A stretch of 64,000 nt of DNA from Melioribacteraceae bacterium (GCA_021647785.1 JAKIUC010000001.1:112050-176049), one strand, 5' to 3'; counted from the first letter of the stretch, positions 45,069 through 54,656 are shown. Program-made: numbers and translations. Notes: generated by a model from the sequence alone, not told the origin.

Positions 45069-45670
45069 ATTAAAGTTAAACTATATTTAAGATTCAACAA
45101 ATTATTTATTTAAGAATTAAAATATAGTTAGAATTGCATTTTGCAACAAGTAAGTTGTAAACTTAACACAGCACGGTTAAGTTCTCTTAAAAGAATGCCG
45201 TTGTCTGTAAGACTCCTATGGAGGCATAAATAATACAGTAAATTAATCCCATCTGCACGGGACTAAAAACCCAACTTTTTCATTGTTTAGAGTACCTATT
45301 TTTAATTCCCTAAGTGGGTCAGATTACCGATAAAAGCATTCGGTAATGAGAGACATTCTTTCTTGACGATAGGAGCATTTGGTAATGACAAGTATCATTT
45401 CTTATGCAAAACTTTCTATATGTCATTCCGTGATGCTCCTACACAGTTTACCCCTTCGGGGGAATCTATATCATTTAATGTCCTACGGACAATATTTTAA
45501 CAACTTAAAAAATGCTGAAAATTCATAAAAGTTGGGCTTTTTTATAGCAATCTCAAAGGAGAAGAGTATATTGTACTGTAATAGTTACGCCGAGGGCATC
45601 ATTAAAGGAGAACTTAGCCCACAGCACTAATAAAAATTTTCATAAATTGTAATTCAAAAATTACTCATTT
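45069..45670. other. Repeat-rich non-coding region, 602 bp
   Basis: No gene is found. CCCAACTTTT (45270-45279) and AAAAGTTGGG (45527-45536) are inverted arms around 247 bp. Between them lie degenerate motifs (CGGTAATGAGAGACA, TTTGGTAATGACA, GTCATTCCGTGATGCTCC) and a CCCCTTCGGGGG hairpin. A GGCATCATTAAAGGAGAACT arm lies at 45595-45620. The whole looks like layered decayed repeats. Confidence 0.6.
45595..45620. repeat. GGCATC...AACTTAGCC repeat, single arm
   Basis: GGCATCATTAAAGGAGAACT followed by TAGCCC, 51 bp upstream of the M50-like gene. Same family as 51361-51415. Confidence 0.6.
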
Positions 45671-46366
45671 ATGCCAAATCAGAAAAAAATGAAACTGAAT
45701 AAAAAACAGAAGAAGCAGATTGAATTAGGGATAATTTTATTTGCACTATTTCTTTCATTTCTTTTGTGGAATTCTTTTCTAATATATCCTATAAAACTTT
45801 TTGTAGTTCTTACACATGAAATGAGTCATGGCATTTTTGCAATCCTAAGTGGCGGCAAGCTCCATTCACTTCTGTTAACAAGTTCACTTAGCGGCGAGAG
45901 TAGAACTATTGGAGGTAACAAATTTATTATTGCTTCTGCCGGTTATTTGGGAAGTTTAATATTCGGAGTTCTTTTATTTATTTCAGGTTACAAAGAAAAA
46001 TTGCGGAAAGTCTTTTCCACAATACTTGCAATACTTTTAATTCTATTTGCAGCTAACTATTTAGAAGGTGGATTTGGCAGAATATCTGCTGTTTTGTTTG
46101 CACTAATTTTTATTTTATTTCCCATCTATTTACCACAAATTGCAAATGCTTACTTTTACAAAATTCTTGGCATAATTAGTATGGCATACGTAGCCATTGA
46201 TATAAAGGAAGATATACTTACAAATATTTATCGTCCTTCCGATGCACAATTTATTGCTGAGATAACTTCTATTTCACCAATTGTGTGGGGCGTTTTGTGG
46301 ATGTTCATTTCTCTTGCAGCTATCTTTTTACTGCTGAGATGGGGGTATTCGCAACTTCAGAAATAA
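45671..46366 (+). CDS. M50-like integral membrane metalloprotease
   Basis: 231 aa with about six hydrophobic segments. The zinc motif HEMSH (H-E-x-x-H) is at residues 49-53 within the first membrane region (LFVVLTHEMSHGIFAILSGG, 20 residues), followed by the family GG and a distal NYLEGGFGR loop. This matches the short M50B-like family related to site-2 proteases. Substrates are unknown. The third zinc ligand (usually Asp or His near the C-terminus) is not certain by eye. It stands alone. Confidence 0.8.
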   Translation: MPNQKKMKLNKKQKKQIELGIILFALFLSFLLWNSFLIYPIKLFVVLTHEMSHGIFAILSGGKLHSLLLTSSLSGESRTIGGNKFIIASAGYLGSLIFGVLLFISGYKEKLRKVFSTILAILLILFAANYLEGGFGRISAVLFALIFILFPIYLPQIANAYFYKILGIISMAYVAIDIKEDILTNIYRPSDAQFIAEITSISPIVWGVLWMFISLAAIFLLLRWGYSQLQK

Positions 46367-46707
46367 CAGAGAAAATTATTATCCACTAAGATAGAGCACC
46401 CTCCAAAAGGACTTATCTAGATTGAACTGGATTGATTGACTATAAATTATTTGGTTCAATATATTTTTAATTCTAAGAGATTAGTTATTTCGAATTATGT
46501 TTCTGCAATATTAAATTGATTTAAATCACATATTTAGAAAATAATTTTTTTTTGTCGTATTTATACTTAATTTTAGTTGTGTAATAAAAATACTTTAGTA
46601 TCTTGAAATTATTAAGCTAACTCTTACTGGTCTCTTATTATAGATTAAATAGGTTAGTTTATTTACATAAATCTTAATTAATATTTACTAAAATTTAGGA
46701 GGATTCA
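46367..46707. other. Non-coding gap, 341 bp
   Basis: Nothing beyond AT-rich sequence is recognised. It should include the promoter of the large secreted-protein gene; TTTAGGAGG precedes its ATG. Confidence 0.5.
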
Positions 46708-49700
46708 ATGAAAATCCTAAGATCTTTTTTACTCCTACTTCTTCTTTTAATTCCACAAACTATTTCTTCTCAAACTATATCATCTACATCTTCGGGTGGC
46801 GAGTGGAATGCCACTACTACTTGGGTTGGTGGTATTGTACCTACAGTTTCAAATGATGTTCAAATAAATGGCGTTGTAAGCATTGAAGGTAATAACAGTT
46901 GTAGAAATCTAACTATTTCCACTAACGGTATTCTCCAAAGTAGATATTATTATGCTGGGTATTGGAGGCATCTATTTATTACTGGTAATTTGATTAATAA
47001 TGGTGTTATTAGGAATCATCCAAGTGGAGGTGATTTATTAGTAATTAACTTATCAGGTAACTTAACAAACAATAATACTTGCGAAAACACACGAATTATT
47101 TTTGAAGGAAGCGGAGTTCAAAATGTTTCATTAGCAAGTAACAAAGTATTTCAAAATGATTTTGAAATTGCTAATTCTTCAACTATTCCAAAAGCAATCT
47201 CAAACATTAAATTAAGTGGAAGAATTGATTTTGGCAACAACACTTCATTTTGGGATATGAATAATTTTCTCTTAACTTTAGATGGAAATGACATAACCAT
47301 AAACGAAGGAACAATGAAAAATGTTAAAGATATTATTGGATTAAATAATGCCATTTTAGAGGATATAAAACTTGTTGGTGATGTTAACTTCAAAGAGACT
47401 ATCTCTATAAGAAACGTATCTGTGGTGGGTAGTTTAACTGTTACCGACACTTTGCAGAATGCATATTATTATGCTGGGTATTGGAGGCATCTATTTATTA
47501 CTGGTAATTTGATTAATAATGGTGTTATTAGGAATCATCCAAGTGGAGGTGATTTATTAGTAATTAACTTATCAGGCAACTTAACAAATAACAATATTTC
47601 AAAAAATACACGAATTATTTTTGAGGGGAGTAAAGTTCAAAATATTTCATTAGCAGATAATCAAGTTTTTCAAAATGATTTTGAAATAGCTGATTCCTTA
47701 ACAATTCCCACTGCAATTTCAGATTTACATATTAGTAGCCAAATTGATTTCAAAGAAAATAAATCTTATTGGGATATGAATGGTTTTAGTTTAACTGTTG
47801 ATGGAAATGACATTACCATAAATGAAGGAACAATTAAAAATGTTAAAGATTTAATTGGATTAAACAATGCCATTTTAGAAGATATAAAACTTGTTGGTAA
47901 TGTTAACTTCAAAGAGACTATCTCTATAAGAAACGTATCTGTGGAGGGTAGTTTAACTGTTACCGACACTTTGCAGAATGCATATTATTATGCCGGGTTT
48001 TGGAGATATCTCTATTTAACAGGTAACTTAATTAGCAACGGTGTTATCAGAAATCACCCAAGTGGTGGCGATAAAATGGTTATCAGAGCTTCCGGAGATA
48101 TTGAAATAAATGGAACAGCAACTAATGATGCTATAGAACTTTCTGGTACATATTCAAGAACAATTAGTGGAAATGGCTTAGCAGATAATGTTAGAATTAG
48201 GGTTGTAAATAGTGGAGTTGAACTCTCTGGGGATAACACAATATCAAATTTAGAAGTAGATACTGATGCAAGCTGTAAACTTAGAGCTGGCGGAAGTTTA
48301 ACCATGACAAGTACAAACATGACTGGTGATTTTCAGAACAATGGTAAAGTAACATTTATAAAAAAGGATGAATCGGGTGGTAGCTTTAATTCTTACGATT
48401 TGCAAGTAAATATTCCTACCGAACATGGTTTAGATACACTCTTCTTTTCTAATTATGGCTCACAAGTACCACCAACTTTTGCAAACGCAGTTAAAGAATA
48501 TTGGAGTATTAATTCTACTCCATCAACTGAAATGGATGCCTCTGATATTACCTTTTATTACCGTGATGAATTATTAGGAAATAATAATGAAGAATTATTG
48601 GAAATCTATCATTCCACAGATGATGGGAAAACATGGAGACAAATTTCTACATCATTAAATACAACAAAAAATAGTGAACAAAATTATTTAACTTGTACTA
48701 ATGCTCCAATGTATGGGTATTACTGTATTTCATCAAATCCAGACCCAGTATCCGTAAGACCATCAGTAATATTATCAATTATTGGAAGAAATACAATTAG
48801 AGTTGGACCTCCTAATAGATTTACTTTCCACTATGTAAATAATAGCGATGTAGAGAGTAATGAAATGATTATGGGATTGGGAATTGAGGGAGAAGGTGGC
48901 TTTATTGAAGAAGTTATTCCTTCGGTTCCAGAAGGAGCACCTGAAGTTAGAATTCCTGTTGATAGTTTATCTTTTGATGGACGTAAAGATTCAGTCTATT
49001 TATGGATTGGCAGTATGGAACCACACGAAGAAAGAACCTTTGATGTTATACTTTCTGCTGTACCAGGTTTGGCTAAAACAACATCTCCTAATAGCCCTGA
49101 TTTTGTAATTACTTTAAGTGGAGTATTAATATATGCCAGTGCTGCAATTGTTACATCGTATGTTAAAGATGTTGCATTTCAACTTTCAGAAGAAATATGG
49201 AGACCAGTAGCTGATTGTGAAACTGTCTCATCCGCTCTATATACTGCTATTAAGGATTCATTCAAAAAAACGAATAAGGATTGGTTCTGTAGAGAAAAGC
49301 CCGGAGCTATGATTGCTGATGAAGTTGTTGGAGCAACTATTAAAAAGTTAGGTACAACTGCAATTAGTGCTGCTAATAAATATAATTTAGCTAAGGATGT
49401 ATATACTGCAATGGGGAAAACACATAAAGGGATGTCTCGTTATTTAAACAATGATTTTAAAGTGAAAGATTGTAGTGGTAACGAAAGAAAAATAAGAGGA
49501 GAAAGTACTAAAAGAGGAAAAGAACTAACAAAAGTTACCTCTTGGGACCCCAATGAAAAAGTTGCTCCAGCTGGATTTGGAGAAGGTGGATTTATAACAA
49601 CAGCAGGAAGAATGGAATATCAAATACTTTTTGAAAATAAAAAAGAAGCTACTGCACCAGCCTGGAAAATTGTAATAATTGATACTTTATCGGATAATCT

Positions 49701-50574
49701 TGACCCCACAACGGTTGAATTTGGTAAATCCAGTCATGAAGGAGAAACTTATAATTGGATTACAAATGTAGAAGGAAATATAGTAACTTGGGAAATTGTT
49801 GATATTGAATTACCACCAAATGTAACACCACCTGAAGGAGAAGGATATGTTTCATTTTCGGTAAAGACTAAAGATAATTTACCAAGTGGTACTGAGTTAA
49901 AAAATAGTGCTGCAATTACATTTGACTTAAATAATCCAATAATAACAAACGAGGTTGTTAATACTATTGATTTCCTTCCACCTACAACAACTGTGGAAGA
50001 ATTGGTAGATACAGTTTTTGGAAATTCTGTAACATTATCATGGAATGCAACAGACCCAGATAATGGAAGTGGTATAAATACTACAACTGTTTATATGTCA
50101 GATAATGATGGAGGATTTTTTCCGGTTGCAACAACAGATCAGAATTCATTAGATATTGACATTTTGGGTGACCATAAATATGAATTCTATGCTTTATCAA
50201 AAGATAATGTTGGAAATATTGAAATGGAAAAACCAAATACAGTTTCGATAGAAGTTATTAGTAGCGTAGAGGATGAGGAAAATATTCCAAAAGAGTATTA
50301 TCTATCTCAAAACTATCCAAATCCTTTTAATCCATCAACAAAAATTGATTTTGCACTACCTTTTGAGAGTAAAGTGAAAATTGAGATTTTTAATATACTT
50401 GGGGAAATTGTTGGAATCCTTGAAAATACTCAGTTAAATGCTGGCAATCATTCCAGAATTTGGAATGCAAATAAACTTGCAAGCGGAATTTATTTTATTA
50501 GATTTATTGCCACAGATATTAACAATGAAAATCATAATTTTACTTCTCTTAAAAAGATGATATTATTAAAATAA
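46708..50574 (+). CDS. Giant secreted protein with duplicated modules and type IX sorting domain
   Basis: 1288 aa. A signal peptide (ILRSFLLLLLLLIPQTISSQ) precedes a WNATTTWVGGIVPTVSNDV segment like those opening many T9SS cargo proteins. Then come 173-residue modules rich in Asn/Ile beta-solenoid-like strands (NLINNGVIRNHPSGGDLLV), repeated with an exact 519-bp DNA period. A conserved SWDPNEKVAPAG domain with a conserved-repeat (DUF11-like) fold follows at about 950-1095, then an Ig/FN3-like domain and a Por sorting domain (NYPNPFNPSTKIDFALP to KKMILLK). A surface adhesin-like role is likely. No catalytic domain is seen. Confidence 0.85.
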   Translation: MKILRSFLLLLLLLIPQTISSQTISSTSSGGEWNATTTWVGGIVPTVSNDVQINGVVSIEGNNSCRNLTISTNGILQSRYYYAGYWRHLFITGNLINNGVIRNHPSGGDLLVINLSGNLTNNNTCENTRIIFEGSGVQNVSLASNKVFQNDFEIANSSTIPKAISNIKLSGRIDFGNNTSFWDMNNFLLTLDGNDITINEGTMKNVKDIIGLNNAILEDIKLVGDVNFKETISIRNVSVVGSLTVTDTLQNAYYYAGYWRHLFITGNLINNGVIRNHPSGGDLLVINLSGNLTNNNISKNTRIIFEGSKVQNISLADNQVFQNDFEIADSLTIPTAISDLHISSQIDFKENKSYWDMNGFSLTVDGNDITINEGTIKNVKDLIGLNNAILEDIKLVGNVNFKETISIRNVSVEGSLTVTDTLQNAYYYAGFWRYLYLTGNLISNGVIRNHPSGGDKMVIRASGDIEINGTATNDAIELSGTYSRTISGNGLADNVRIRVVNSGVELSGDNTISNLEVDTDASCKLRAGGSLTMTSTNMTGDFQNNGKVTFIKKDESGGSFNSYDLQVNIPTEHGLDTLFFSNYGSQVPPTFANAVKEYWSINSTPSTEMDASDITFYYRDELLGNNNEELLEIYHSTDDGKTWRQISTSLNTTKNSEQNYLTCTNAPMYGYYCISSNPDPVSVRPSVILSIIGRNTIRVGPPNRFTFHYVNNSDVESNEMIMGLGIEGEGGFIEEVIPSVPEGAPEVRIPVDSLSFDGRKDSVYLWIGSMEPHEERTFDVILSAVPGLAKTTSPNSPDFVITLSGVLIYASAAIVTSYVKDVAFQLSEEIWRPVADCETVSSALYTAIKDSFKKTNKDWFCREKPGAMIADEVVGATIKKLGTTAISAANKYNLAKDVYTAMGKTHKGMSRYLNNDFKVKDCSGNERKIRGESTKRGKELTKVTSWDPNEKVAPAGFGEGGFITTAGRMEYQILFENKKEATAPAWKIVIIDTLSDNLDPTTVEFGKSSHEGETYNWITNVEGNIVTWEIVDIELPPNVTPPEGEGYVSFSVKTKDNLPSGTELKNSAAITFDLNNPIITNEVVNTIDFLPPTTTVEELVDTVFGNSVTLSWNATDPDNGSGINTTTVYMSDNDGGFFPVATTDQNSLDIDILGDHKYEFYALSKDNVGNIEMEKPNTVSIEVISSVEDEENIPKEYYLSQNYPNPFNPSTKIDFALPFESKVKIEIFNILGEIVGILENTQLNAGNHSRIWNANKLASGIYFIRFIATDINNENHNFTSLKKMILLK
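46945..48066 (+). repeat. Intragenic direct repeat, 519-bp period
   Basis: TATGCTGGGTATTGGAGGCA occurs at 46951 and 47470, with long identical flanks. A diverged third start (TATGCCGGGT) lies at 47989. Both intervals are exactly 519 bp (173 codons). Stretches over 100 bp are identical between the units (for example around 47390-47460 and 47909-47979), which suggests recent duplication or gene conversion. Confidence 0.93.
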
Positions 50575-50593
50575 TTTTTCTTACAAAATGAAT

Positions 50594-50611
50594 ACTCTGC
50601 CATAGCAGAGT
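50594..50611. terminator. Small hairpin after giant gene
   Basis: ACTCTGC (50594-50600) pairs with GCAGAGT (50605-50611), 20 bp after the stop. Confidence 0.4.
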
Positions 50612-50633
50612 AACCTCTATAACTACTTACCCC

Positions 50634-50664
50634 CGACTTATCCCTAATTAGTAGGGATAAGTCG
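50634..50664. terminator. Strong convergent hairpin
   Basis: A 13-bp perfect stem CGACTTATCCCTA (50634-50646) with TAGGGATAAGTCG (50652-50664), loop ATTAG. It lies between the giant gene and the convergent thioredoxin gene and could end transcription from either side. Confidence 0.6.
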
Positions 50665-50740
50665 AATATAAATTAATTGGTTAAGGGTATTATTGTGAGA
50701 AACGGAAAACAGCAGGTGCTTCTCAATAATTCTTTTACTT

Positions 50741-51112
50741 CTATTTTAAAGGTACTTCTGCTTCGCTGAATAGATTTTCTATTGCCTCGACTAATTGTGG
50801 TTTAGATAAAGCACCCTGTGCCATTTGAGGTTTTCCATCTTTAGGAATGAAAAGAAGTGACGGAATTGATCTTATTCCAAAAATACCAGCTAATTCTTGC
50901 TCAACTTCTGTATCAATTTTATATATTTTAATTTTACCATCATATTCATTACTTAATTCTTCCAGAATTGGAGCTATCATTTTACAAGGTTGGCACCAAT
51001 CAGCATAAAAATCGATTAATGCAGGAACATCACCTTTGTAATTCCATTCTTTTTCATTTTCGAAATCAAATATTTTTGTTAAGAAGTCGGTTTTTGTTAA
51101 CATCTCAGTCAT
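50741..51112 (-). CDS. trxA: Thioredoxin
   Basis: 123 aa. The active site is FYADWCQPCKMIAPIL, cysteines at residues 40 and 43. It is WCQPC rather than the classical WCGPC, a variant found in many Bacteroidota thioredoxins. The cis-proline motif lies in FGIRSIPSLLFIP. It reduces protein disulfides in the cytoplasm; there is no signal peptide. The N-terminus is extended by about 20 residues compared with E. coli TrxA. It stands alone. Confidence 0.93.
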   Translation of the reverse strand: MTEMLTKTDFLTKIFDFENEKEWNYKGDVPALIDFYADWCQPCKMIAPILEELSNEYDGKIKIYKIDTEVEQELAGIFGIRSIPSLLFIPKDGKPQMAQGALSKPQLVEAIENLFSEAEVPLK

Positions 51113-51230
51113 GTTTTTTCCTTTTTATTTTATATTGTAAATTGTTTTAGGGTATGATGTGTTTGATAGAGAAAGGATTCAATGCACTAAAGTGCAAGGC
51201 AAAGGCTGAGGCGAAGTAATACTTAGTTGA

Positions 51231-51332
51231 ATATACCGACAACAAAGTGGTTTTTCCGAAAACGGAACATGTCGGAAATTCAAAAGTAGATATTGTACTT
51301 CAGCAAGTTCAGCAACCATCGGTATATAACAA
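51231..51332 (+). repeat. Dispersed ATACCGACA repeat, copy C
   Basis: ATATACCGACAACAAAGTGG opens the copy. TTGTACTTCAGCAAGTTCAG then CAACCATCGGTATATAACAA closes it and matches copy B almost perfectly. The CCCGC hairpin of copies A and B is absent. Confidence 0.7.
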
Positions 51333-51360
51333 CAATTTAACAATGAAACAATAAAAACTA

Positions 51361-51415
51361 TGGCTAAGTTCTCCTACAAGGATGCCAATGGCATCCTTGT
51401 AGGAGAACTTAGCCA
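51361..51415. repeat. Perfect 26-bp-stem hairpin of the GGCATCC/TTAGCC family
   Basis: 51361-51386 pairs perfectly with 51390-51415 around a 3-nt loop (AAT). The right arm reads GGCATCCTTGTAGGAGAACT followed by TAGCCA. It lies 7 bp downstream of the nagB stop (minus strand). Single-arm relatives are at 23018, 43521 and 45595. It could end nagB transcription. Confidence 0.85.
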
Positions 51416-51422
51416 AAACTAT

Positions 51423-53795
51423 TTATACGTTCTCTGTAAGTTTTTTCAACTCAATAGAATGTTTGTAGAATTCTTCGAGGGAAAGTTCTTGAAGGAAAAT
51501 CATTCCTTTTGCTGCACGCACTCGTTTATAATCGTGCTTTAAAAAGTATTCTCTTCCTAAGGAACTTCTAATAATATTATACTGATCTACTTGAATTTTC
51601 TGTCCTAATCTATGGAAAGGTCCATCGTACTCCCAACTAGGAAAGCTAGCGTTACTTTGTGAGCCAAAACTTTTCATAAATGTATTTTCAGTTATTGCAA
51701 AAGAACCAAGGCTAACAGGAAGATAAATGTTTGCTTCTGCAGGGTGAAAACGAAACCATACATTTCTGTAGCCCCAAACTTTAATGTCTGAGTTTCCAGT
51801 CTCTTTCTCATAAATTTTTAACGCTTCAGAAACCGCTTGAAGTACTTTATAGTGTGTATCTGGTCCACTCCCTTCGGGGTCTAACGCAACAGTTACAATT
51901 GAGGGCTTCACTTTTTTAAGTAACTCTACAACGGGTAAAACATCTCTTCCCATTTCTGGGTTTTCAGTAAAAATATCTCCCTGATAAAAGCCTAAGCGTA
52001 AATGAGAAATATCTTCCACCGAAAATCCATAATAAGCCCAAAGAATTTCAACTTCCCATTCTCGCATCATCCCTTTCAACTTTTGAACATGTTGAATATC
52101 TTTTTTGCCGGGATATTGCGTTTGAAAATAGTTTATTAATTCCTCAACTCTATCTTTTAGATAAACCGGATTATCTTCTTCATAAATTTCAATCATATTT
52201 CTTATTAATCTTCTTGAAACAGCCTCTTTACGCATAGTAATTGAGTGTGCTGCAATTCCATCTAAATAACGTGCTACATCTCTATTTTTACCTTCAATAA
52301 AGGAGGGGTCAAAATAACCTTTTTTAAATCTCTTTTTGAAAGTTTTATGTTTTAGCTCATTCAAAAGATTTTGGAATAATTCCAGCATATAATGGTTTGT
52401 AACAGCTGTAAACCCACTTGTTAAATAAGTAAAGTGATGATTATTTAATGGAGAGCGAACCAAATGATTTATGTATGGCAAATAACCAAGCATAATATCA
52501 TCGTGGTGCGGAGCAGTATGGAGAATGGTTTCATTTTCAACTGGTGTTAATCCTTTTTCAAATCTTTCCAAAAGATTTTTGCGAATTGTTTCACCCAATT
52601 CATTCGGAGTTTTTTTAGTCTTTTTCAAAATTAGATTAGCAATTTTATCCGATTGATAATCCTCTCTCGTCAATTCAGTTAATGGTTTCTTTTTTTCAAC
52701 TACAAGATTAAAGACACCACGTTCAATTGTTGCTTCACTTAAAGGCTCTTCAGCAAGCATATCTGTATATCGTCTTTCAATTAAGCGGAGAGCCGCACCA
52801 TTTGTTAAGTAAAATCTGCCATTCTCTAACTTCTGTAAAACAGTTGCCGGATAAGTGTTGGTAGCAGAGTTTTGTATTGAATCTCTAACAATGTTCGATT
52901 TAGCTTCGCCAGCAGCAATTATAATTGCAACTGCATCTTTGTTGTATGAAATTGTATCTAAGCCAATTGTAATTACAAGTCGGTTTTTTGCAATTTCAAT
53001 ACCACCCAAATCGGTTGATGCTGCTGCTTGTGTTTCATAATTTGTTTGTATTAGTCTTGTTGTTGAGTAATGGTCGCTCCCCTGCACATTAAAACCAATA
53101 TGCCCATCCGGACCAATGCCACCAAGGAAAAACCCGATACCACCTAAATCTCTAATTCGCTTTTCATAATCGGTACAAAATGCGTCAACAAGTTCAATAG
53201 TTCTTTTTTGAAGTCTTTCCAATCTGTTACTTGCCCAGCGAGTACGTAGAGATAAATCAACTTTATGTTCAGGAAATATTTCAGCGAGAGGAAGATCCTC
53301 GGCAGTTGGTATTTCGTTGATGTTCATCATTAACGCTTTATTCTTATCAAACCCCATATTTTTGAAATAGTATTTCTTGATGTAATAATAAAAGCTATTA
53401 TGCTGTGCGGAGTTAATTGGATAAAATTCATCAATCTGTACAAAAGTAACACCATTTAAATTTGGTTTTTTCGCAGTATCAATTCCTACAGAGACTAAAA
53501 TATCTTTAATAAATTTTGTATCCCATTCATTAATAACTTTTGAAACCCATTTAATAAAATGCTCCGGTGTTTTTCCAGTTGGAAGTGAAACTACTCCATT
53601 CGGATTGCTTTGCAACCATTCAACAAATCGGAGGGCTGTTAGTTTACCAAGTTCAGGAAAATTATCTACTTGAATAATTGGAATTTTCTCTGTTGGTTTA
53701 TATTGAATTTCTTTTTTCGATTTGCTTAAATAAAACTTTTCAACATTTGAGGAAAACTGATTGAGTTTTACCTCTTTGCTTTTTCTCTTTTCCAT
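51423..53795 (-). CDS. nagB: Glucosamine-6-phosphate deaminase fused to PIG-L-type deacetylase domain
   Basis: 790 aa. Residues to about 380 are NagB-like: VVSLPTGKTPEHFIKWV, VTFVQIDEFYPI and FFLGGIGPDGHIGFNVQGSD (20 residues), which fit phosphate binding and the catalytic Asp/His. Residues from about 425 form a PIG-L/LmbE domain with the metal motif TAPHHDDIMLGYLPYI. The C-terminal 200 residues include VTVALDPEGSGPDTHYKVLQ (20 residues), also typical of PIG-L. One chain may therefore deacetylate an N-acetylglucosamine derivative and isomerise/deaminate GlcN6P. The fused form is known in Bacteroidota. Substrates are inferred. Confidence 0.88.
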   Translation of the reverse strand: MEKRKSKEVKLNQFSSNVEKFYLSKSKKEIQYKPTEKIPIIQVDNFPELGKLTALRFVEWLQSNPNGVVSLPTGKTPEHFIKWVSKVINEWDTKFIKDILVSVGIDTAKKPNLNGVTFVQIDEFYPINSAQHNSFYYYIKKYYFKNMGFDKNKALMMNINEIPTAEDLPLAEIFPEHKVDLSLRTRWASNRLERLQKRTIELVDAFCTDYEKRIRDLGGIGFFLGGIGPDGHIGFNVQGSDHYSTTRLIQTNYETQAAASTDLGGIEIAKNRLVITIGLDTISYNKDAVAIIIAAGEAKSNIVRDSIQNSATNTYPATVLQKLENGRFYLTNGAALRLIERRYTDMLAEEPLSEATIERGVFNLVVEKKKPLTELTREDYQSDKIANLILKKTKKTPNELGETIRKNLLERFEKGLTPVENETILHTAPHHDDIMLGYLPYINHLVRSPLNNHHFTYLTSGFTAVTNHYMLELFQNLLNELKHKTFKKRFKKGYFDPSFIEGKNRDVARYLDGIAAHSITMRKEAVSRRLIRNMIEIYEEDNPVYLKDRVEELINYFQTQYPGKKDIQHVQKLKGMMREWEVEILWAYYGFSVEDISHLRLGFYQGDIFTENPEMGRDVLPVVELLKKVKPSIVTVALDPEGSGPDTHYKVLQAVSEALKIYEKETGNSDIKVWGYRNVWFRFHPAEANIYLPVSLGSFAITENTFMKSFGSQSNASFPSWEYDGPFHRLGQKIQVDQYNIIRSSLGREYFLKHDYKRVRAAKGMIFLQELSLEEFYKHSIELKKLTENV

Positions 53796-53988
53796 TGTAT
53801 TCCTATTAAATTTAATTTTATATACAAATTTACGAAAATATTTATAATTGGTTATTTGTTTTATTCTAATAACTGTTTTTTATTTTTAATACATTAAATC
53901 TTTTTTGGTAGATTTACATTCAAATTAAGATAAATAAATAACTTATTCTTTATTTTACACATTCGTTTTTATTAAACATGGAGAAAGA

Positions 53989-54633
53989 ATGAAAACACAC
54001 AATATTAAATTATATTTTTTATTACTTTTTTTATTTTCTGCTACACTTCCCTCAACATTGTTTTCGCAAAGATTTGAAGTTACCCCCTATTATGGGTTTA
54101 TGTTTGCAGGTAAAATAAATTTTGTTGATGGTGAAATGAATGTTAAGGATAATTGGAATTACGGAATTATTTTTAATTTTGAGTTAGATAGAAGACACGG
54201 ATTAAATTTAGAACTTTTTTACGATAGACTTGATACAAGGGCAACCTATAAAAAGTATGGAGGTTTTCAGGATGAAAAAGACCTCTTTGATATGTTCATT
54301 GAGTATTATCAATTAGGTGCACTTTATAACCATACACTTTCTAAAAAGGCAAGTGCTTTTGGAGTTTTTACTGGTGGGGTTGTGCGGTTCTCGCCAATAT
54401 CAACAAAGTATGGTGATGATTACAGATTTGCCGTTACAATGGGTGGTGGAATTAAATACTTTTTCACAAAAAATATTGGGCTTCGTTTACATGGTAGAAT
54501 AAAACTACCTATCTATTTTTCCGGTGGTGGTATGTACTTAGGTTCCGGTGGTTCGGGATTTTATTTAGGAGCAGGAACAGCTCTATTACAAATGGATATA
54601 AATGCAGGGTTAACTTTCCGATTAGGTGATTGA
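53989..54633 (+). CDS. Predicted outer-membrane beta-barrel protein
   Basis: 214 aa with a signal peptide (YFLLLFLFSATLPSTLFSQ). A barrel-type alternation of strands follows (RFEVTPYYGFMFAGKINFV, GIIFNFELDRRHGLNLELF, AVTMGGGIKYFFTKNIGLRL (20 residues)). Glycine-rich hairpins lie near the end (GGGMYLGSGGSGFYLGAG), and it ends with LTFRLGD. It resembles OmpA-like/porin-like small barrels (OMP_b-brl). GAGAAAG precedes the ATG. Function unknown. Confidence 0.75.
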   Translation: MKTHNIKLYFLLLFLFSATLPSTLFSQRFEVTPYYGFMFAGKINFVDGEMNVKDNWNYGIIFNFELDRRHGLNLELFYDRLDTRATYKKYGGFQDEKDLFDMFIEYYQLGALYNHTLSKKASAFGVFTGGVVRFSPISTKYGDDYRFAVTMGGGIKYFFTKNIGLRLHGRIKLPIYFSGGGMYLGSGGSGFYLGAGTALLQMDINAGLTFRLGD

Positions 54634-54656
54634 TTTCATTCAACAGGGTTAAAACA

